Origin: Bradyrhizobium manausense
GTDB taxonomy: Bacteria; Pseudomonadota; Alphaproteobacteria; Rhizobiales; Xanthobacteraceae
NCBI RefSeq assembly: GCF_018131105.1
Contig: NZ_JAFCJI010000001.1
Span: 3,632,001 to 3,696,000 of the forward strand
Direction: 5' to 3'
Length of the DNA stretch: 64,000 nt
A model generated the notes under the pieces. That model saw only the letters and a program-made list of their open reading frames with translations, had not been told where the DNA came from and did not search any database. Positions 45,789-55,936 of the stretch are shown piece by piece (the stretch's first letter is position 1; each line of letters starts with the position of its first letter). Both the position numbers and the translations under genes were made by a program.

Positions 45789-46771
45789 GCAACGCGCTAC
45801 TCGAAATCACCGATCTCAAAAAGCACTATCCCGTGCGGGCCGGCGTGCTGCGCCGGCAGGTCGGCACCGTACACTCCGTGGACGGCGTCTCGTTCTCGCT
45901 TGGCGCCGGCGAAACGCTTGGCCTCGTCGGCGAATCCGGCTGCGGCAAGTCGACGGTGGCGCGCAGCGTGCTGCGGCTGGTCGAGCCGACCTCAGGTCAG
46001 ATCCGCCTCGACGGCGAAGACATCACGCATCTGTCCAAGGCGGCGCTGCGCCCGCACCGCCGCTCGATGCAGATCGTGTTCCAGGACCCGTTCGCGTCGC
46101 TCAATCCACGCATGACTGCGGGCGACATCGTCGGCGAGCCGCTTGCCGTGCACGGGCTCGCCACCGGCAAGGCGCTGGAAGCCCGCGTCGCAAGGCTGTT
46201 CGAGCAGGTCGGCCTGCGGCCCGACCAGATGCGCAACTTCCCGCATCAATTTTCCGGTGGCCAGCGCCAGCGCATCTGCATCGCGCGGGCGCTGGCGCTG
46301 GAGCCGCGCCTGATCGTCTGCGACGAGCCGGTGTCGGCGCTCGACGTCTCGATTCAGGCGCAAGTGATCAATCTGCTAATCGACCTGCAAAAGCAGCACG
46401 GCTTCTCGTACCTTTTCATCGCTCACGACCTCGCGGTGGTCGCCCATATCAGCCACCGCGTCGCCGTGATGTATCTCGGCCGCATCGTCGAGATCGCCGA
46501 CAAGGACGAGCTGTTCCGCAATCCGCGCCATCCCTACACTCAAGCCCTGCTCGCCTCGGTGCCGATCGCCAATCCGCTGGCGAAGAAGCTCGCGCCGCTG
46601 GTCGACGGCGACGTACCGAGCCCGGTCAATCCGCCGCCCGGCTGCGCGTTTCACACGCGCTGCCGGTTTGCGATGGAACGATGCAAGGCGGAGCGGCCGG
46701 TGCTGGTCGATGCAGGCGACGGACACCAGGTGGCGTGCCTGCTCAATGACGGGACGGGGCGACCGGCGTAG
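45785..46771 (+). CDS. ABC transporter ATP-binding protein (DppF type)
   Basis: A 328-residue ATPase. Walker [10 protein letters not shown], signature [15 protein letters not shown], Walker [16 protein letters not shown]-loop IAHDLAVV, and a C-terminal [14 protein letters not shown] cluster-type segment. The ATG at 45785 overlaps the DppD stop. It closes the importer operon, and its stop is 6 bases from the convergent carboxylase gene, leaving no room for a terminator. Confidence 0.94.
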   Translation: MSNALLEITDLKKHYPVRAGVLRRQVGTVHSVDGVSFSLGAGETLGLVGESGCGKSTVARSVLRLVEPTSGQIRLDGEDITHLSKAALRPHRRSMQIVFQDPFASLNPRMTAGDIVGEPLAVHGLATGKALEARVARLFEQVGLRPDQMRNFPHQFSGGQRQRICIARALALEPRLIVCDEPVSALDVSIQAQVINLLIDLQKQHGFSYLFIAHDLAVVAHISHRVAVMYLGRIVEIADKDELFRNPRHPYTQALLASVPIANPLAKKLAPLVDGDVPSPVNPPPGCAFHTRCRFAMERCKAERPVLVDAGDGHQVACLLNDGTGRPA

Positions 46772-46777
46772 GTCTCG

Positions 46778-48751
46778 TTACACACCGATCTCCGCCACGA
46801 TCCTGCCTGTCGTCACCTGCTCGCCCTCGGCGACACCGATCGCGGCGACGACGCCGTCAATGCCGGCCTTGTGGACGTGCTCCATCTTCATCGCTTCGAG
46901 CGTCATCACGGGCTGGCCGGCGGTGACACGATCACCTGCCTTGACGAGAACGGCAACGACGCGACCGTTCATGGCGGCGCGGACCTTTCCGTCGCCGCCA
47001 TTGCTCGCGGCAGCCTTTGGCGCAGCGAGCGTGAGATCATTCACCGCGAGCGAATTGCCGCGGTGCTGGACGAACAGCCGATCGCCGTCGCGCAGGAATT
47101 TGGCGCTATCCATCACGCCGTCGTGGCGGAAACGGATGGCGTCGGGATCGAGCTGATCGATCTCGAATTTGTCTTGCCGCGCGACAGTGGCGACAGTGTA
47201 GCTCCCATTGCGCTCGCGCGTGACGTCCAGTTCATTCACATGACCGGCGATTTCGAGCTTGGCAGGTAGCGGGAATGTTGCCGACAAGCTCCGGCCACCG
47301 CGCCATGCCGGTGCGCGCGGATTGGTGGCGTAGAGCAACAGGCCGGCGAGTGCCGTGTCGAATGCAGCATCGGTACGCGGCGCCAGCAGCTCGTCGCGAT
47401 GCGCGCCAATGAACGCCGTCGTCGCTTCGCCCTTGGCAAAGCCGGGGTGACGCAGGCACGAGATCAGGAACGACTGATTGGTCGTCACGCCGAACGCGGT
47501 AAGTTGCTCCAGCCCGACAATCAGCCGTCCCCTCGCCTCCTCGCGCGTCGCGCCATGGCCGATCACCTTGGCGATCATGGAATCGTAGAACGGCGGGATC
47601 TCCGATCCCGACTGCAGCGCGTGCTCGACGCGTATGCCGTCAGGCACCTGCCAGCGCGCCATGAGGCCGGACTGCGGCATGAAATCCTGCGCTGCATCTT
47701 CCGAGCACAGGCGCACCTCGATAGCATGCCCTGTGAACTCGACGTCCTGCTGCTTCACCGGCAGCGGCTCGCCGCGCGCGACACGCAGCTGCAGCTCGAC
47801 GAGATCAAGGCCAGTGATGGCCTCCGTCACGGGATGTTCGACCTGGAGGCGCGTGTTCATCTCCATGAAGTAGAATTCCCCGCTCCGGTCGAGCAGGAAC
47901 TCCAGCGTGCCGGCGCCTTCGTAACGCAGCGCCTTCACGGCTGCGACCGCGACCTCGCCCATCTTCGCGCGCAGCTCCGGCGTCATCGCCGGCGATGGCG
48001 CTTCCTCGATCAGCTTCTGGTGCCGGCGCTGCACCGAGCAATCGCGCTCGCCGAGATGAATGGCGTTGCCATGGCGATCGCCGAACACCTGGACCTCGAT
48101 GTGCCGCGGGTTCTGGATAGCACGCTCGAGGATCACCGTGGGGTCACCGAACGCCGCCTTCGCTTCCGAACGCGCACTGCGCAGTGCATCGGGGAAGGAC
48201 GCCTCGTCATTGACAAGCCGCATGCCGCGACCACCGCCACCCGCCACCGCCTTGATCATCACGGGGAAGCCGATCTTTTTAGCCTCCGCAAACATGATGT
48301 CATCGCCCTGATCAGCGCCCTGGTAGCCGGGTACAACAGGCACGCCGGCCTTCTTCATGATCTCCTTGGCGCCGGCCTTGTTGCCCATCGCCTCGATCGC
48401 CTGCGGCGACGGACCGATGAAGACGAGGCCGGCTTCCTTGCAGGCCTGCGCAAAGTCTTCGTTCTCGGCAAGGAAGCCGTAACCGGGATGCACGGCGTCC
48501 GCGCCGCTCGCCTTGGCTGCTGCGATGATCGCGGGGATGTTGAGATAGGACTGCGCCGGCAAGGCTTCGCCAATGCGGACGGCCTGATCGGCCTGCTTGA
48601 CATGGAGCGCGTCGCAATCAGCGTCCGAATAGACCGCAACGACGCCAAGCCCAAGCTGCCGCGCGCTGCGCATCACGCGCAATGCGATCTCGCCGCGATT
48701 GGCGACCAGAACCCGAGAGAACGGCCGGTGTTGCACTGATCCGTTCCTCAT
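46778..48751 (-). CDS. Acyl-CoA carboxylase alpha subunit (biotin carboxylase plus carrier)
   Basis: A 657-residue subunit that carboxylates biotin with ATP and carries it. The biotin carboxylase domain (about residues 10-460) has RVLVANRGEIALRVMRSARQLG, GGGGRGMRLV and FYFMEMNTRLQVEHPVTE. The carrier domain (about 585-657) has EAMKMEH with biotin-lysine K622. Domain order matches methylcrotonyl-, geranyl- and propionyl-CoA carboxylase alpha chains. Its ATG at 48751 overlaps the stop of the beta subunit. Confidence 0.94.
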   Translation of the reverse strand: MRNGSVQHRPFSRVLVANRGEIALRVMRSARQLGLGVVAVYSDADCDALHVKQADQAVRIGEALPAQSYLNIPAIIAAAKASGADAVHPGYGFLAENEDFAQACKEAGLVFIGPSPQAIEAMGNKAGAKEIMKKAGVPVVPGYQGADQGDDIMFAEAKKIGFPVMIKAVAGGGGRGMRLVNDEASFPDALRSARSEAKAAFGDPTVILERAIQNPRHIEVQVFGDRHGNAIHLGERDCSVQRRHQKLIEEAPSPAMTPELRAKMGEVAVAAVKALRYEGAGTLEFLLDRSGEFYFMEMNTRLQVEHPVTEAITGLDLVELQLRVARGEPLPVKQQDVEFTGHAIEVRLCSEDAAQDFMPQSGLMARWQVPDGIRVEHALQSGSEIPPFYDSMIAKVIGHGATREEARGRLIVGLEQLTAFGVTTNQSFLISCLRHPGFAKGEATTAFIGAHRDELLAPRTDAAFDTALAGLLLYATNPRAPAWRGGRSLSATFPLPAKLEIAGHVNELDVTRERNGSYTVATVARQDKFEIDQLDPDAIRFRHDGVMDSAKFLRDGDRLFVQHRGNSLAVNDLTLAAPKAAASNGGDGKVRAAMNGRVVAVLVKAGDRVTAGQPVMTLEAMKMEHVHKAGIDGVVAAIGVAEGEQVTTGRIVAEIGV

Positions 48752-50364
48752 GGGCGGGCCACCGAGAATTGCATGCGCTGGGGTGTCCGCCTGTCGCCCT
48801 CGCGGCAGATCGCGAGCACTTCGGAGAGGACCGCGCGGGTGTCGCGCGGATCGATCACGCCGTCGTCGAGCACGCGGGCGCTCGTCGAAAACACATCCAT
48901 TTGGCCGTCGAAAACGCCGACGATCTGCGCCTTCATGGCCTCCAGCTTGTCTTTCTCGATCGGCTTGCCACGGCGCGCGGCGGCAGCTTCGGTCACGATG
49001 GCCATGGTTTCGGCGGCCTGCTCGCCGCCCATCACGGCGGTCTTGGCGTTCGGCCAGGAGAAGCAGAAGCGCGGATGGAAGCCGCGCCCGCACATGCCGT
49101 AATTGCCGGCGCCGAACGAGGCGCCGCAATAAATGGTGATCTGCGGCACCGTCGCCGACGTTACCGCCTGGATCATCTTCGAGCCGTGCTTGATCATGCC
49201 GGCCTCTTCATAAGCCTTGCCGACCATGTAGCCGGTCGTGTTGTTGAGATAGAGGATCGGCGTGCGGGTCTGGCAGCAAGCCTGGATGAAATGCGTCGCC
49301 TTGTTGGCGCCATCAGGATCAAGCGGGCCGTTGTTGGTGATGATACCGATCGCCTGCCCCTCGATGCGGGCATGGCCGCAGACAGTGGCCGGGCCGTAAT
49401 TCGGCGCCATCTCGGTGAAGTCGGAATCGTCGACGAGGCGGGCGATCACCTGCTTCATGTCGACGGGGCGCTTGTGGTCTATCGGCATGATGCCGAGCAG
49501 CTCGTCCTGATCGTAGCGCGGCGGCTTATACTCCGGCACGGCCCTGCCTGGCCGCTCCCATTCCAGCGCCGCCATGATGTCGCGCGCGATGCGCAACGCG
49601 TCGCGATCGTCCTCGGCGAGATAGTCACCGAGGCCGGACACCTGCGTGTGCATCTCGGCGCCGCCGAGTTCTTCCTCCGTTGCGATCTCGCCGGTTGCGG
49701 CCTTCAACAGTGGCGGCCCGGCAAGGAAAGCGCGGGTGCGGCCGCGAACCATCACGATGTAGTCGGACAGGCCGGTCTGGTAGGCGCCACCGGCAGTCGA
49801 CGAACCGTGCGTGACCGTAACGACCGGCAGGCCCGCGGCGGAGAGCCGTGCGAGATTGCGAAAGATGTTGCCGCCACGAACAAAGTCCTCGACGCGATAG
49901 CGCAGCAGATTGGCGCCGGCACTCTCGACGAGCTGCACATAGGGCAGCTTGTTCTCCAGCGCGAGTTCCTGAACGCGAATCGTCTTATCGAGGCCGTAGG
50001 GCTGCAGCGCGCCGGCATCGATGCCGGCGTCGTTGGCGCTGACCATGCAGCGAATGCCCGAGACGAAGCCGATGCCGGCGATGACGCCGCCGCCCGGCAC
50101 GCTCTTGGCCGCATCCGGCACGTCGAACATGTAGCCGGCCAGCGTCGAGAGTTCGATAAAGGGCGCGCCGGGATCGAGCACCAGCGCGACGCGCTCGCGC
50201 GGCAACAGCTGGCCGCGCTTATGGAAGCGATCCTTGGCTGCCGCCGATGCCGCACGCGTGCGCTCTTCCAGCGCGCGCATGCGGTCGATCAAGCCGAGCA
50301 TGCCATCGCGATTCGCATGGTAGGCGGCACTGCCGGGGGAGATGGTGTTTTCGAGAATGGACAT
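48748..50364 (-). CDS. Acyl-CoA carboxylase beta subunit (carboxyltransferase)
   Basis: A 538-residue carboxyltransferase of the crotonase-like fold with two halves. Features are GGGVIAGIGFVSGIRCMV, VESAGANLLRYR, GSSTAGGAYQTGLSDYIVMV and, in the C-terminal half, NNTTGYMVGKAYEEAGMIKHG and CGASFGAGNYGMCGRGFHPRF. It is closest in plan to the methylcrotonyl/geranyl-CoA family, but the usual GGANLP is GANLLR here. The exact acyl-CoA substrate is therefore open. It lies upstream of, and overlaps, the alpha subunit. Confidence 0.92.
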   Translation of the reverse strand: MSILENTISPGSAAYHANRDGMLGLIDRMRALEERTRAASAAAKDRFHKRGQLLPRERVALVLDPGAPFIELSTLAGYMFDVPDAAKSVPGGGVIAGIGFVSGIRCMVSANDAGIDAGALQPYGLDKTIRVQELALENKLPYVQLVESAGANLLRYRVEDFVRGGNIFRNLARLSAAGLPVVTVTHGSSTAGGAYQTGLSDYIVMVRGRTRAFLAGPPLLKAATGEIATEEELGGAEMHTQVSGLGDYLAEDDRDALRIARDIMAALEWERPGRAVPEYKPPRYDQDELLGIMPIDHKRPVDMKQVIARLVDDSDFTEMAPNYGPATVCGHARIEGQAIGIITNNGPLDPDGANKATHFIQACCQTRTPILYLNNTTGYMVGKAYEEAGMIKHGSKMIQAVTSATVPQITIYCGASFGAGNYGMCGRGFHPRFCFSWPNAKTAVMGGEQAAETMAIVTEAAAARRGKPIEKDKLEAMKAQIVGVFDGQMDVFSTSARVLDDGVIDPRDTRAVLSEVLAICREGDRRTPQRMQFSVARP

Positions 50365-50378
50365 GATTCTTTCCCAGT

Positions 50379-50465
50379 CGTCATTGCGAGGAGCGCTTGC
50401 GACGAAGCAATCCAGACTGCCTCAGCGGAACGATTCTGGATTGCTTCGCTCGGCTCGCAATGACG
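50379..50465. repeat. Palindromic intergenic repeat, family A, copy 3
   Basis: CGTCATTGCGAGGAGCGCTT at one end and GGCTCGCAATGACG at the other, with GAAGCAATCCAGA and TCTGGATTGCTTC arms. It sits between the BKACE and carboxylase genes, both on the minus strand, and may therefore lie within one transcript. Confidence 0.85.
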
Positions 50466-50478
50466 GGTGAGGCGATAC

Positions 50479-51345
50479 CTACCTGTTCGTCCCAAAGATC
50501 TTCCGTGCCTCGGCGGGGCTTGCGATCTCGCGGCCGGCACGGCGGGCGCAGGCCCCGATGGCCTCGATCAGCTGGCCGTTCGAGGTCACCTTCTTGCCGT
50601 CGGCGAGATAGAAGGCGTCCTCGAGACCAGTACGGAGGTGACCGCCGAGCTCGGCGCAGCGCTGGTGCAACGGCCAGATCTCTTCGCGGCCGATCGCAGT
50701 GACCTGGAATTGCGCTTCGGGGCGCTTCAGCTTGATCAGGATCGGCAAAAGCTCGGGATCGGATGGCATGCCGGAGGCGACGCCCATGACGAAGTTGTAT
50801 TCGAGCGGCCCCTTGTACATGCCAACCTGGTGGTACATGCCGACGCAGCGCACGATGCCGACGTCAAAGCATTCGAACTCGGGGATAGTGCCCACCGCGT
50901 TCATGACGTCGAGATAGTCCTTCACCTTCTCGACTGCGTTGTCGAACATCATCGGCGGCCAGGCCCAGGTGTTGTCGGCCTTCACCTTCAGATAATTCAG
51001 CGAGCCTGCATTGCAGGCGGCGATCTCCGGCCTGGTCTCGCGGATGCAATCGAGCGCGCCGCTATAGTTTGGACCGGAGACGCCCGAGGTGTGGTTGATG
51101 ATCACACCGGGGCAGGCTTCCCGGATCGCCTGCTGGATCTCCTTGCTGACGGCGACGTCCCAGGACGGCAGATGGCCCTTGTTCGGAGCCTGCTGGCGCA
51201 GATGGATATGCATGACGGAGGCGCCCGCATCGAACGCCGCCTTGGCCTCGCGCGCCATCTGCTCGGGCGTCACAGGCACGTTGTGCTGCTTCGGGTCGGT
51301 GAGCACGCCGTTCAGCGCGCAGGTGATGACGGCCTTGTCGCTCAT
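50479..51345 (-). CDS. BKACE-family beta-keto acid cleavage enzyme
   Basis: A 288-residue TIM-barrel enzyme of the 3-keto-5-aminohexanoate cleavage (Kce) family. Such enzymes split a beta-keto acid with acetyl-CoA. Visible are ITCALNGVLTDP, the metal motif MHIHLR and INHTSGVSG. The start at 51345 (MSDKAVIT) is preferred over a GTG six codons earlier. Located upstream of a carboxylase on the same strand, it fits a chain-cleavage step, though the substrate is unknown. Confidence 0.9.
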   Translation of the reverse strand: MSDKAVITCALNGVLTDPKQHNVPVTPEQMAREAKAAFDAGASVMHIHLRQQAPNKGHLPSWDVAVSKEIQQAIREACPGVIINHTSGVSGPNYSGALDCIRETRPEIAACNAGSLNYLKVKADNTWAWPPMMFDNAVEKVKDYLDVMNAVGTIPEFECFDVGIVRCVGMYHQVGMYKGPLEYNFVMGVASGMPSDPELLPILIKLKRPEAQFQVTAIGREEIWPLHQRCAELGGHLRTGLEDAFYLADGKKVTSNGQLIEAIGACARRAGREIASPAEARKIFGTNR

Positions 51346-51443
51346 ACCACTGATGTCTCGCACGTTGAGAATTCAACGCCTGCGATCATGTGATGCGGGG
51401 CATGCGGCTTCTTGCGCGGAGAAGCTGAAAAAAGGCATCAATC

Positions 51444-51531
51444 GTAGGGTGAGTTAGCCAAAGTAACCCAGCAAGGCCTCTCACCGCGGATGCAGAACTG
51501 GTGGACTACGCCTTCGGCCAATTCACCCTAC
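51444..51531. repeat. Palindromic intergenic repeat, family F
   Basis: GTAGGGTGAGTTAGCC at one end and GGCCAATTCACCCTAC at the other. A lone half (CTCACCCTACG) appears near 62921. It fills the gap between the AraC regulator and the BKACE gene. Confidence 0.65.
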
Positions 51532-51541
51532 CAGAGCAGCG

Positions 51542-52345
51542 TCAGCCCGCTTCCGCGAGCTCCCGCACCGTCTCGGTGCTGCGATAGATCGCAAGATCGC
51601 GCGAGCCGACGAAGATCGCGCGCGGCTTCAAACCGTAGAAGCGGCGGATCGAATGGCTGAAATGCGTGCTATCGGGATAGCCGATGTCCTGCGCGAGATG
51701 GGCGAGGTTGAGATCCTGGTTGGCGAAGTGCAACAGATGCCGCGCGCGCTTCCAGGCGCGGAAAGAGCGGAACGAGATGCCGGTCTCCTCCTTGAACAGA
51801 TGCAGGAAGCGCGAGGCCGAGAGACCAGCTTCGGCCGCACAGGTATCGGCCGTTACCGGCTCGCCCGAGAAGCGCTCGATGCGGGCGACGGCGCGCGTCA
51901 CACGCCGGTCGAGCACACGGCGCGGCAGCGCCTCGCCAAAACACATCTCGTCGAATTCGGCGGTGTTGATGTCGCCATAGCGGCGCTGGCGCAGCAGCGC
52001 GTAGGCGGCGAGGATTTTGCGGGCATACACCGCTCGGTCCGGCCCCATCAGCCGCCGAGCCAAATCCTCCAGCACGCCGTCCGGCATGCTTTCCGGCTCG
52101 AGCGTGACGCTGATTGCAGTGCGGTAGTCGCTGGCAATGGAATGCCGCTGGTTTGGGAGAGTGATGAACAGTTCGCCGCTGGCGAGGACGTCGTCGATCG
52201 TGAGATGCAAGCTGCCTTTCACCGCGACATAGACGTGGCAACAACCTGGGGTCCGCTTGCGGGGCCTGCCGAGCAAGCCGGCATAGAAGACCCGCTCCGG
52301 CGTGATCAGCATCAAATGGTCGGATTCGCGACCGTTATCTTCCAT
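51542..52345 (-). CDS. AraC-family transcriptional regulator
   Basis: A 267-residue regulator. Residues 1-150 form a cupin-like sensor domain and residues 165-260 a double helix-turn-helix: TADTCAAEAGLSASRFLHLFKEETG and LAHLAQDIGYPDSTHFSHSIRRFYGLKP. It is placed upstream of the carboxylase-BKACE genes on the same strand and next to the acyl-CoA dehydrogenases, so it is the best candidate regulator of the catabolic island. The inducer is unknown. Confidence 0.92.
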   Translation of the reverse strand: MEDNGRESDHLMLITPERVFYAGLLGRPRKRTPGCCHVYVAVKGSLHLTIDDVLASGELFITLPNQRHSIASDYRTAISVTLEPESMPDGVLEDLARRLMGPDRAVYARKILAAYALLRQRRYGDINTAEFDEMCFGEALPRRVLDRRVTRAVARIERFSGEPVTADTCAAEAGLSASRFLHLFKEETGISFRSFRAWKRARHLLHFANQDLNLAHLAQDIGYPDSTHFSHSIRRFYGLKPRAIFVGSRDLAIYRSTETVRELAEAG

Positions 52346-52521
52346 GGGGATCCTCCTCGCGCGGCTCTTTGGCCGCTGCGGACGGAGGCCACCTTAGCGG
52401 AAATTTGGGCGCTGTCACGGCGCGATAGCGCTGTCATCGCGCGCAAAAGATTGCCAGTCCGGGACGAGAGATGAGCCCGCCCGGAACCACGGTGAGACGG
52501 TAGTCCCATCCTGCGGAATGC

Positions 52522-53178
52522 CTATGCTCTCACGCGCGGCGCAACATTCTGTTCAGTGCCGGCCTTCTGCTCCGCGGCAACCGCGCGCTTGAAGCCGTCG
52601 CGCTGCTGCAATCGCGCCCAATAGGCTGTGACATTCGGCCCGAAATCCTTGGCGAGACCAATATTGCTGGCCAGGCGAAGCGCATAACCGATGACAATGT
52701 CAGCGGCGGTAAAACGACCCGCGCACAAAGTTTCGGCATGCGCGGTCGCCGCCTCGACCGCACGCAACCGCCCCAGGAACCACTTTGCGTAGTCGGTGGC
52801 GACCTGCGGATTGCGGCGCTCCTCCGGCTCAAGCTGGGTGTAGCGGAGCACCAGCGTCTGCGGGAAGGTTAATGTGGCGTCGCTGAAATACATCCAGTTC
52901 AGGAACGCGCCATAGGCGGGATCTTCAGGGCCGACCATCAGCGGCGTCGGCCCGTGCTTGACGCCGAGATAGTGGCAAATTCCGGAGGACTCCGTCATCC
53001 TGGTCTCGCCATCGACCATGAAGGGAATCGTGCCGAGCGGATTGAGCGCGAGGTATTCCTTGGCGAAGACCCGCGGCGGAAATGGCAGCATCTTCAGCTC
53101 ATACGGCAGTCCCATCTCCTCCAGCATCCAGAGCGGGCGGAACGAGCGCGCGGCGTCGCAGTGATAGAGCGTAATCAT
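52522..53178 (-). CDS. Glutathione S-transferase-family protein
   Basis: A 218-residue GST. The N-terminal thioredoxin-like domain has ITLYHCDAARSFRPLWMLEEMGLPYEL and NPLGTIPFMVDGETRMTESSGICHYL, with the conserved cis-Pro and Glu-Ser. The C-terminal helical domain includes FTAADIVIGYALRLA. The catalytic residue could be S12 or C7. Its placement in the island suggests processing or detoxification of a pathway intermediate; this is inference. Confidence 0.9.
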   Translation of the reverse strand: MITLYHCDAARSFRPLWMLEEMGLPYELKMLPFPPRVFAKEYLALNPLGTIPFMVDGETRMTESSGICHYLGVKHGPTPLMVGPEDPAYGAFLNWMYFSDATLTFPQTLVLRYTQLEPEERRNPQVATDYAKWFLGRLRAVEAATAHAETLCAGRFTAADIVIGYALRLASNIGLAKDFGPNVTAYWARLQQRDGFKRAVAAEQKAGTEQNVAPRVRA

Positions 53179-53197
53179 CAGGTCGCCTTCCCTTCAG

Positions 53198-53243
53198 AGC
53201 ATGATCCGGAGAAGTGTGAAGCGGTTTTCCGACAAGATCATGC
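53198..53243. repeat. Palindromic intergenic repeat, family G
   Basis: AGCATGATCCGGAGAAG at one end and its inverted form GATCATGCT at the other, with a GGTTTTCC core. The element ends right at the stop codon of the acyl-CoA dehydrogenase gene, so it belongs to the 3' end of that transcript. Elements with AGCATGATC ends are widespread in Bradyrhizobium-type genomes. Confidence 0.65.
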
Positions 53244-54404
<1,161 letters not shown>

Positions 54405-54417
54405 TCTCTCTCAGCCT

Positions 54418-54521
54418 CGTCGTTCCGGGACGCGCCTCTTGGCGCGGGCCCGGAATCCATAACCACCATCGTGAGCATGGATTCCGGCTCGCTCCGCTTC
54501 GCTCGCGCCCCGGAATGACGC
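54418..54521. repeat. Palindromic intergenic repeat, family C, copy 2
   Basis: CGTCGTTCCGGGACGCGCC at one end and GCGCCCCGGAATGACG at the other with CCCGGAATCCAT and ATGGATTCCGG arms. It matches 8137-8240 and, like that copy, separates two acyl-CoA dehydrogenase genes. Confidence 0.8.
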
Positions 54522-54534
54522 GAGGAGAGAGTAT

Positions 54535-55671
54535 TCACAACCCCATCTGCCTCGACGCCAGATCCTTCATGATCTCCTCGGTGCCGCCGCCGATCGCGTT
54601 GACCTTGACCTCGCGATAGATGCGCTCAGCCTTGATGCCGCGCATGAAGCCGGCGCCGCCAAAGATCTGCACCGCTTCCGAGGCGCAGAATGCCATCGTC
54701 TGCGTCGCCTGGTTCTTCATCATGCAGATTTCGGCGACCGGACTCTCGCCCTGCTCCAGCCGCCACGCCAGCATCTCTAGCATCGCCTGAGAGGCTGCGA
54801 CCTTCTGTGCCATGTCGACGATCTTGTGGCGGATGACCTGGTGCTGGGCGAGCGGCTTGCCAAAGGTCTTGCGTTCCTTGGCATAGGCGACGGCTTCATC
54901 GAGACAGACGCGGGCGAACGCGGTGCAGCCGGCGGCCATGCCCATGCGCTCGCTGTTGAAGTTCTGCATGATGATCTTGAAGCCCTGGCCTTCTTCGCCG
55001 ATCAGGTTCTCGATCGGCACGCGGCACTCGTCGAAATGCAGGGTCGCGGTGTCGGAGGCCCACCAGCCCATCTTCTTCAGCTTGGTCCGTGACAGACCGG
55101 GCGTATCGCCCTCGATCAGGAGCAGGCTCACGCCGCCGGCGCCCTCGCCGCCGGTACGCACCGCAACGGTCAGATAGTCGGCGCGGACGCCCGAGGTGAT
55201 GAAGGTCTTCTCGCCGCTCACGACGTAGTGATTGCCATCGCGCCGTGCCTTGGTGCGGAGGTTCGCAACATCAGAACCGCCGCCCGGCTCGGTGATCGCG
55301 AGCGCGGAGATCTTCTCGCCGGAGAGCACCTGCGGCAGCACACGCGCCTTCACCTCCGGCCGCGCGGCGCGCGCGATCGGCGGCGAGCCGATGGTGTGGC
55401 TCATCAGGCTGGCGCTGACGCCGCCGGCGCCGGCCCGCGCCAGCTCCTGGCTCGCCACGATCTTCATGAACTGATCAGCGGCGATCCCGCCATATTCCTC
55501 AGGGAATCCGAGCCCCAACAGGCCGATCTCGGCCGCCTTGCGATAAAGCGCGCGGGGAAATTCGCCGGCCTCATCCCACTCATGGGCGAACGGTGCGATC
55601 TCCTTGTCGACGAAGCGGCGCATGACGTCGCGGAAAGCGTCGTGATCGACGGTATAGAACGGGCTCATCAT
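54535..55671 (-). CDS. Acyl-CoA dehydrogenase, isovaleryl-CoA/long-chain-like type
   Basis: A 378-residue flavoprotein with LAITEPGGGSDVANLRTKA and GEKTFITSGVRADYL. The C-terminal loop AIGGGTEEIM lacks the Glu of medium-chain enzymes, and E241 (NSERMGMAAG) is placed to be the base. The first two codons are both ATG, so the start is 55671 or 55668. It is divergent from the acyl-CoA ligase at 55937. The acyl substrate is likely short or branched, but unproved. Confidence 0.92.
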   Translation of the reverse strand: MMSPFYTVDHDAFRDVMRRFVDKEIAPFAHEWDEAGEFPRALYRKAAEIGLLGLGFPEEYGGIAADQFMKIVASQELARAGAGGVSASLMSHTIGSPPIARAARPEVKARVLPQVLSGEKISALAITEPGGGSDVANLRTKARRDGNHYVVSGEKTFITSGVRADYLTVAVRTGGEGAGGVSLLLIEGDTPGLSRTKLKKMGWWASDTATLHFDECRVPIENLIGEEGQGFKIIMQNFNSERMGMAAGCTAFARVCLDEAVAYAKERKTFGKPLAQHQVIRHKIVDMAQKVAASQAMLEMLAWRLEQGESPVAEICMMKNQATQTMAFCASEAVQIFGGAGFMRGIKAERIYREVKVNAIGGGTEEIMKDLASRQMGL

Positions 55672-55936
55672 CGCATACGCGTCTCCGACGACTCTCTTCT
55701 CGTTCCACCATGGCCGGAAGGTCGGCGGCTCACTTGCGCGGAGTGGCTGACTGCGGGCGCGGCGCCTCTCCGGCCGTAACCTAGCAACTCAACGCAAGAC
55801 GGTTTTCACCCCTCGCAGGCCAACTCCAAATCAAAAAAAGACTGCTGCACCAAACTCCGGCTGGCCCTAGGGCCACGCCGGCCATGCTGCACAGCAATAA
55901 ATTCAGGCGGCACAAGACCGCCCGAGGGAGGAATTT

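Noticed and set aside
48752..49129. 126-residue extension of the carboxylase alpha subunit
   Set aside because: It overlaps the beta subunit gene; the 4-base stop-start overlap at 48748-48751 gives a natural start.
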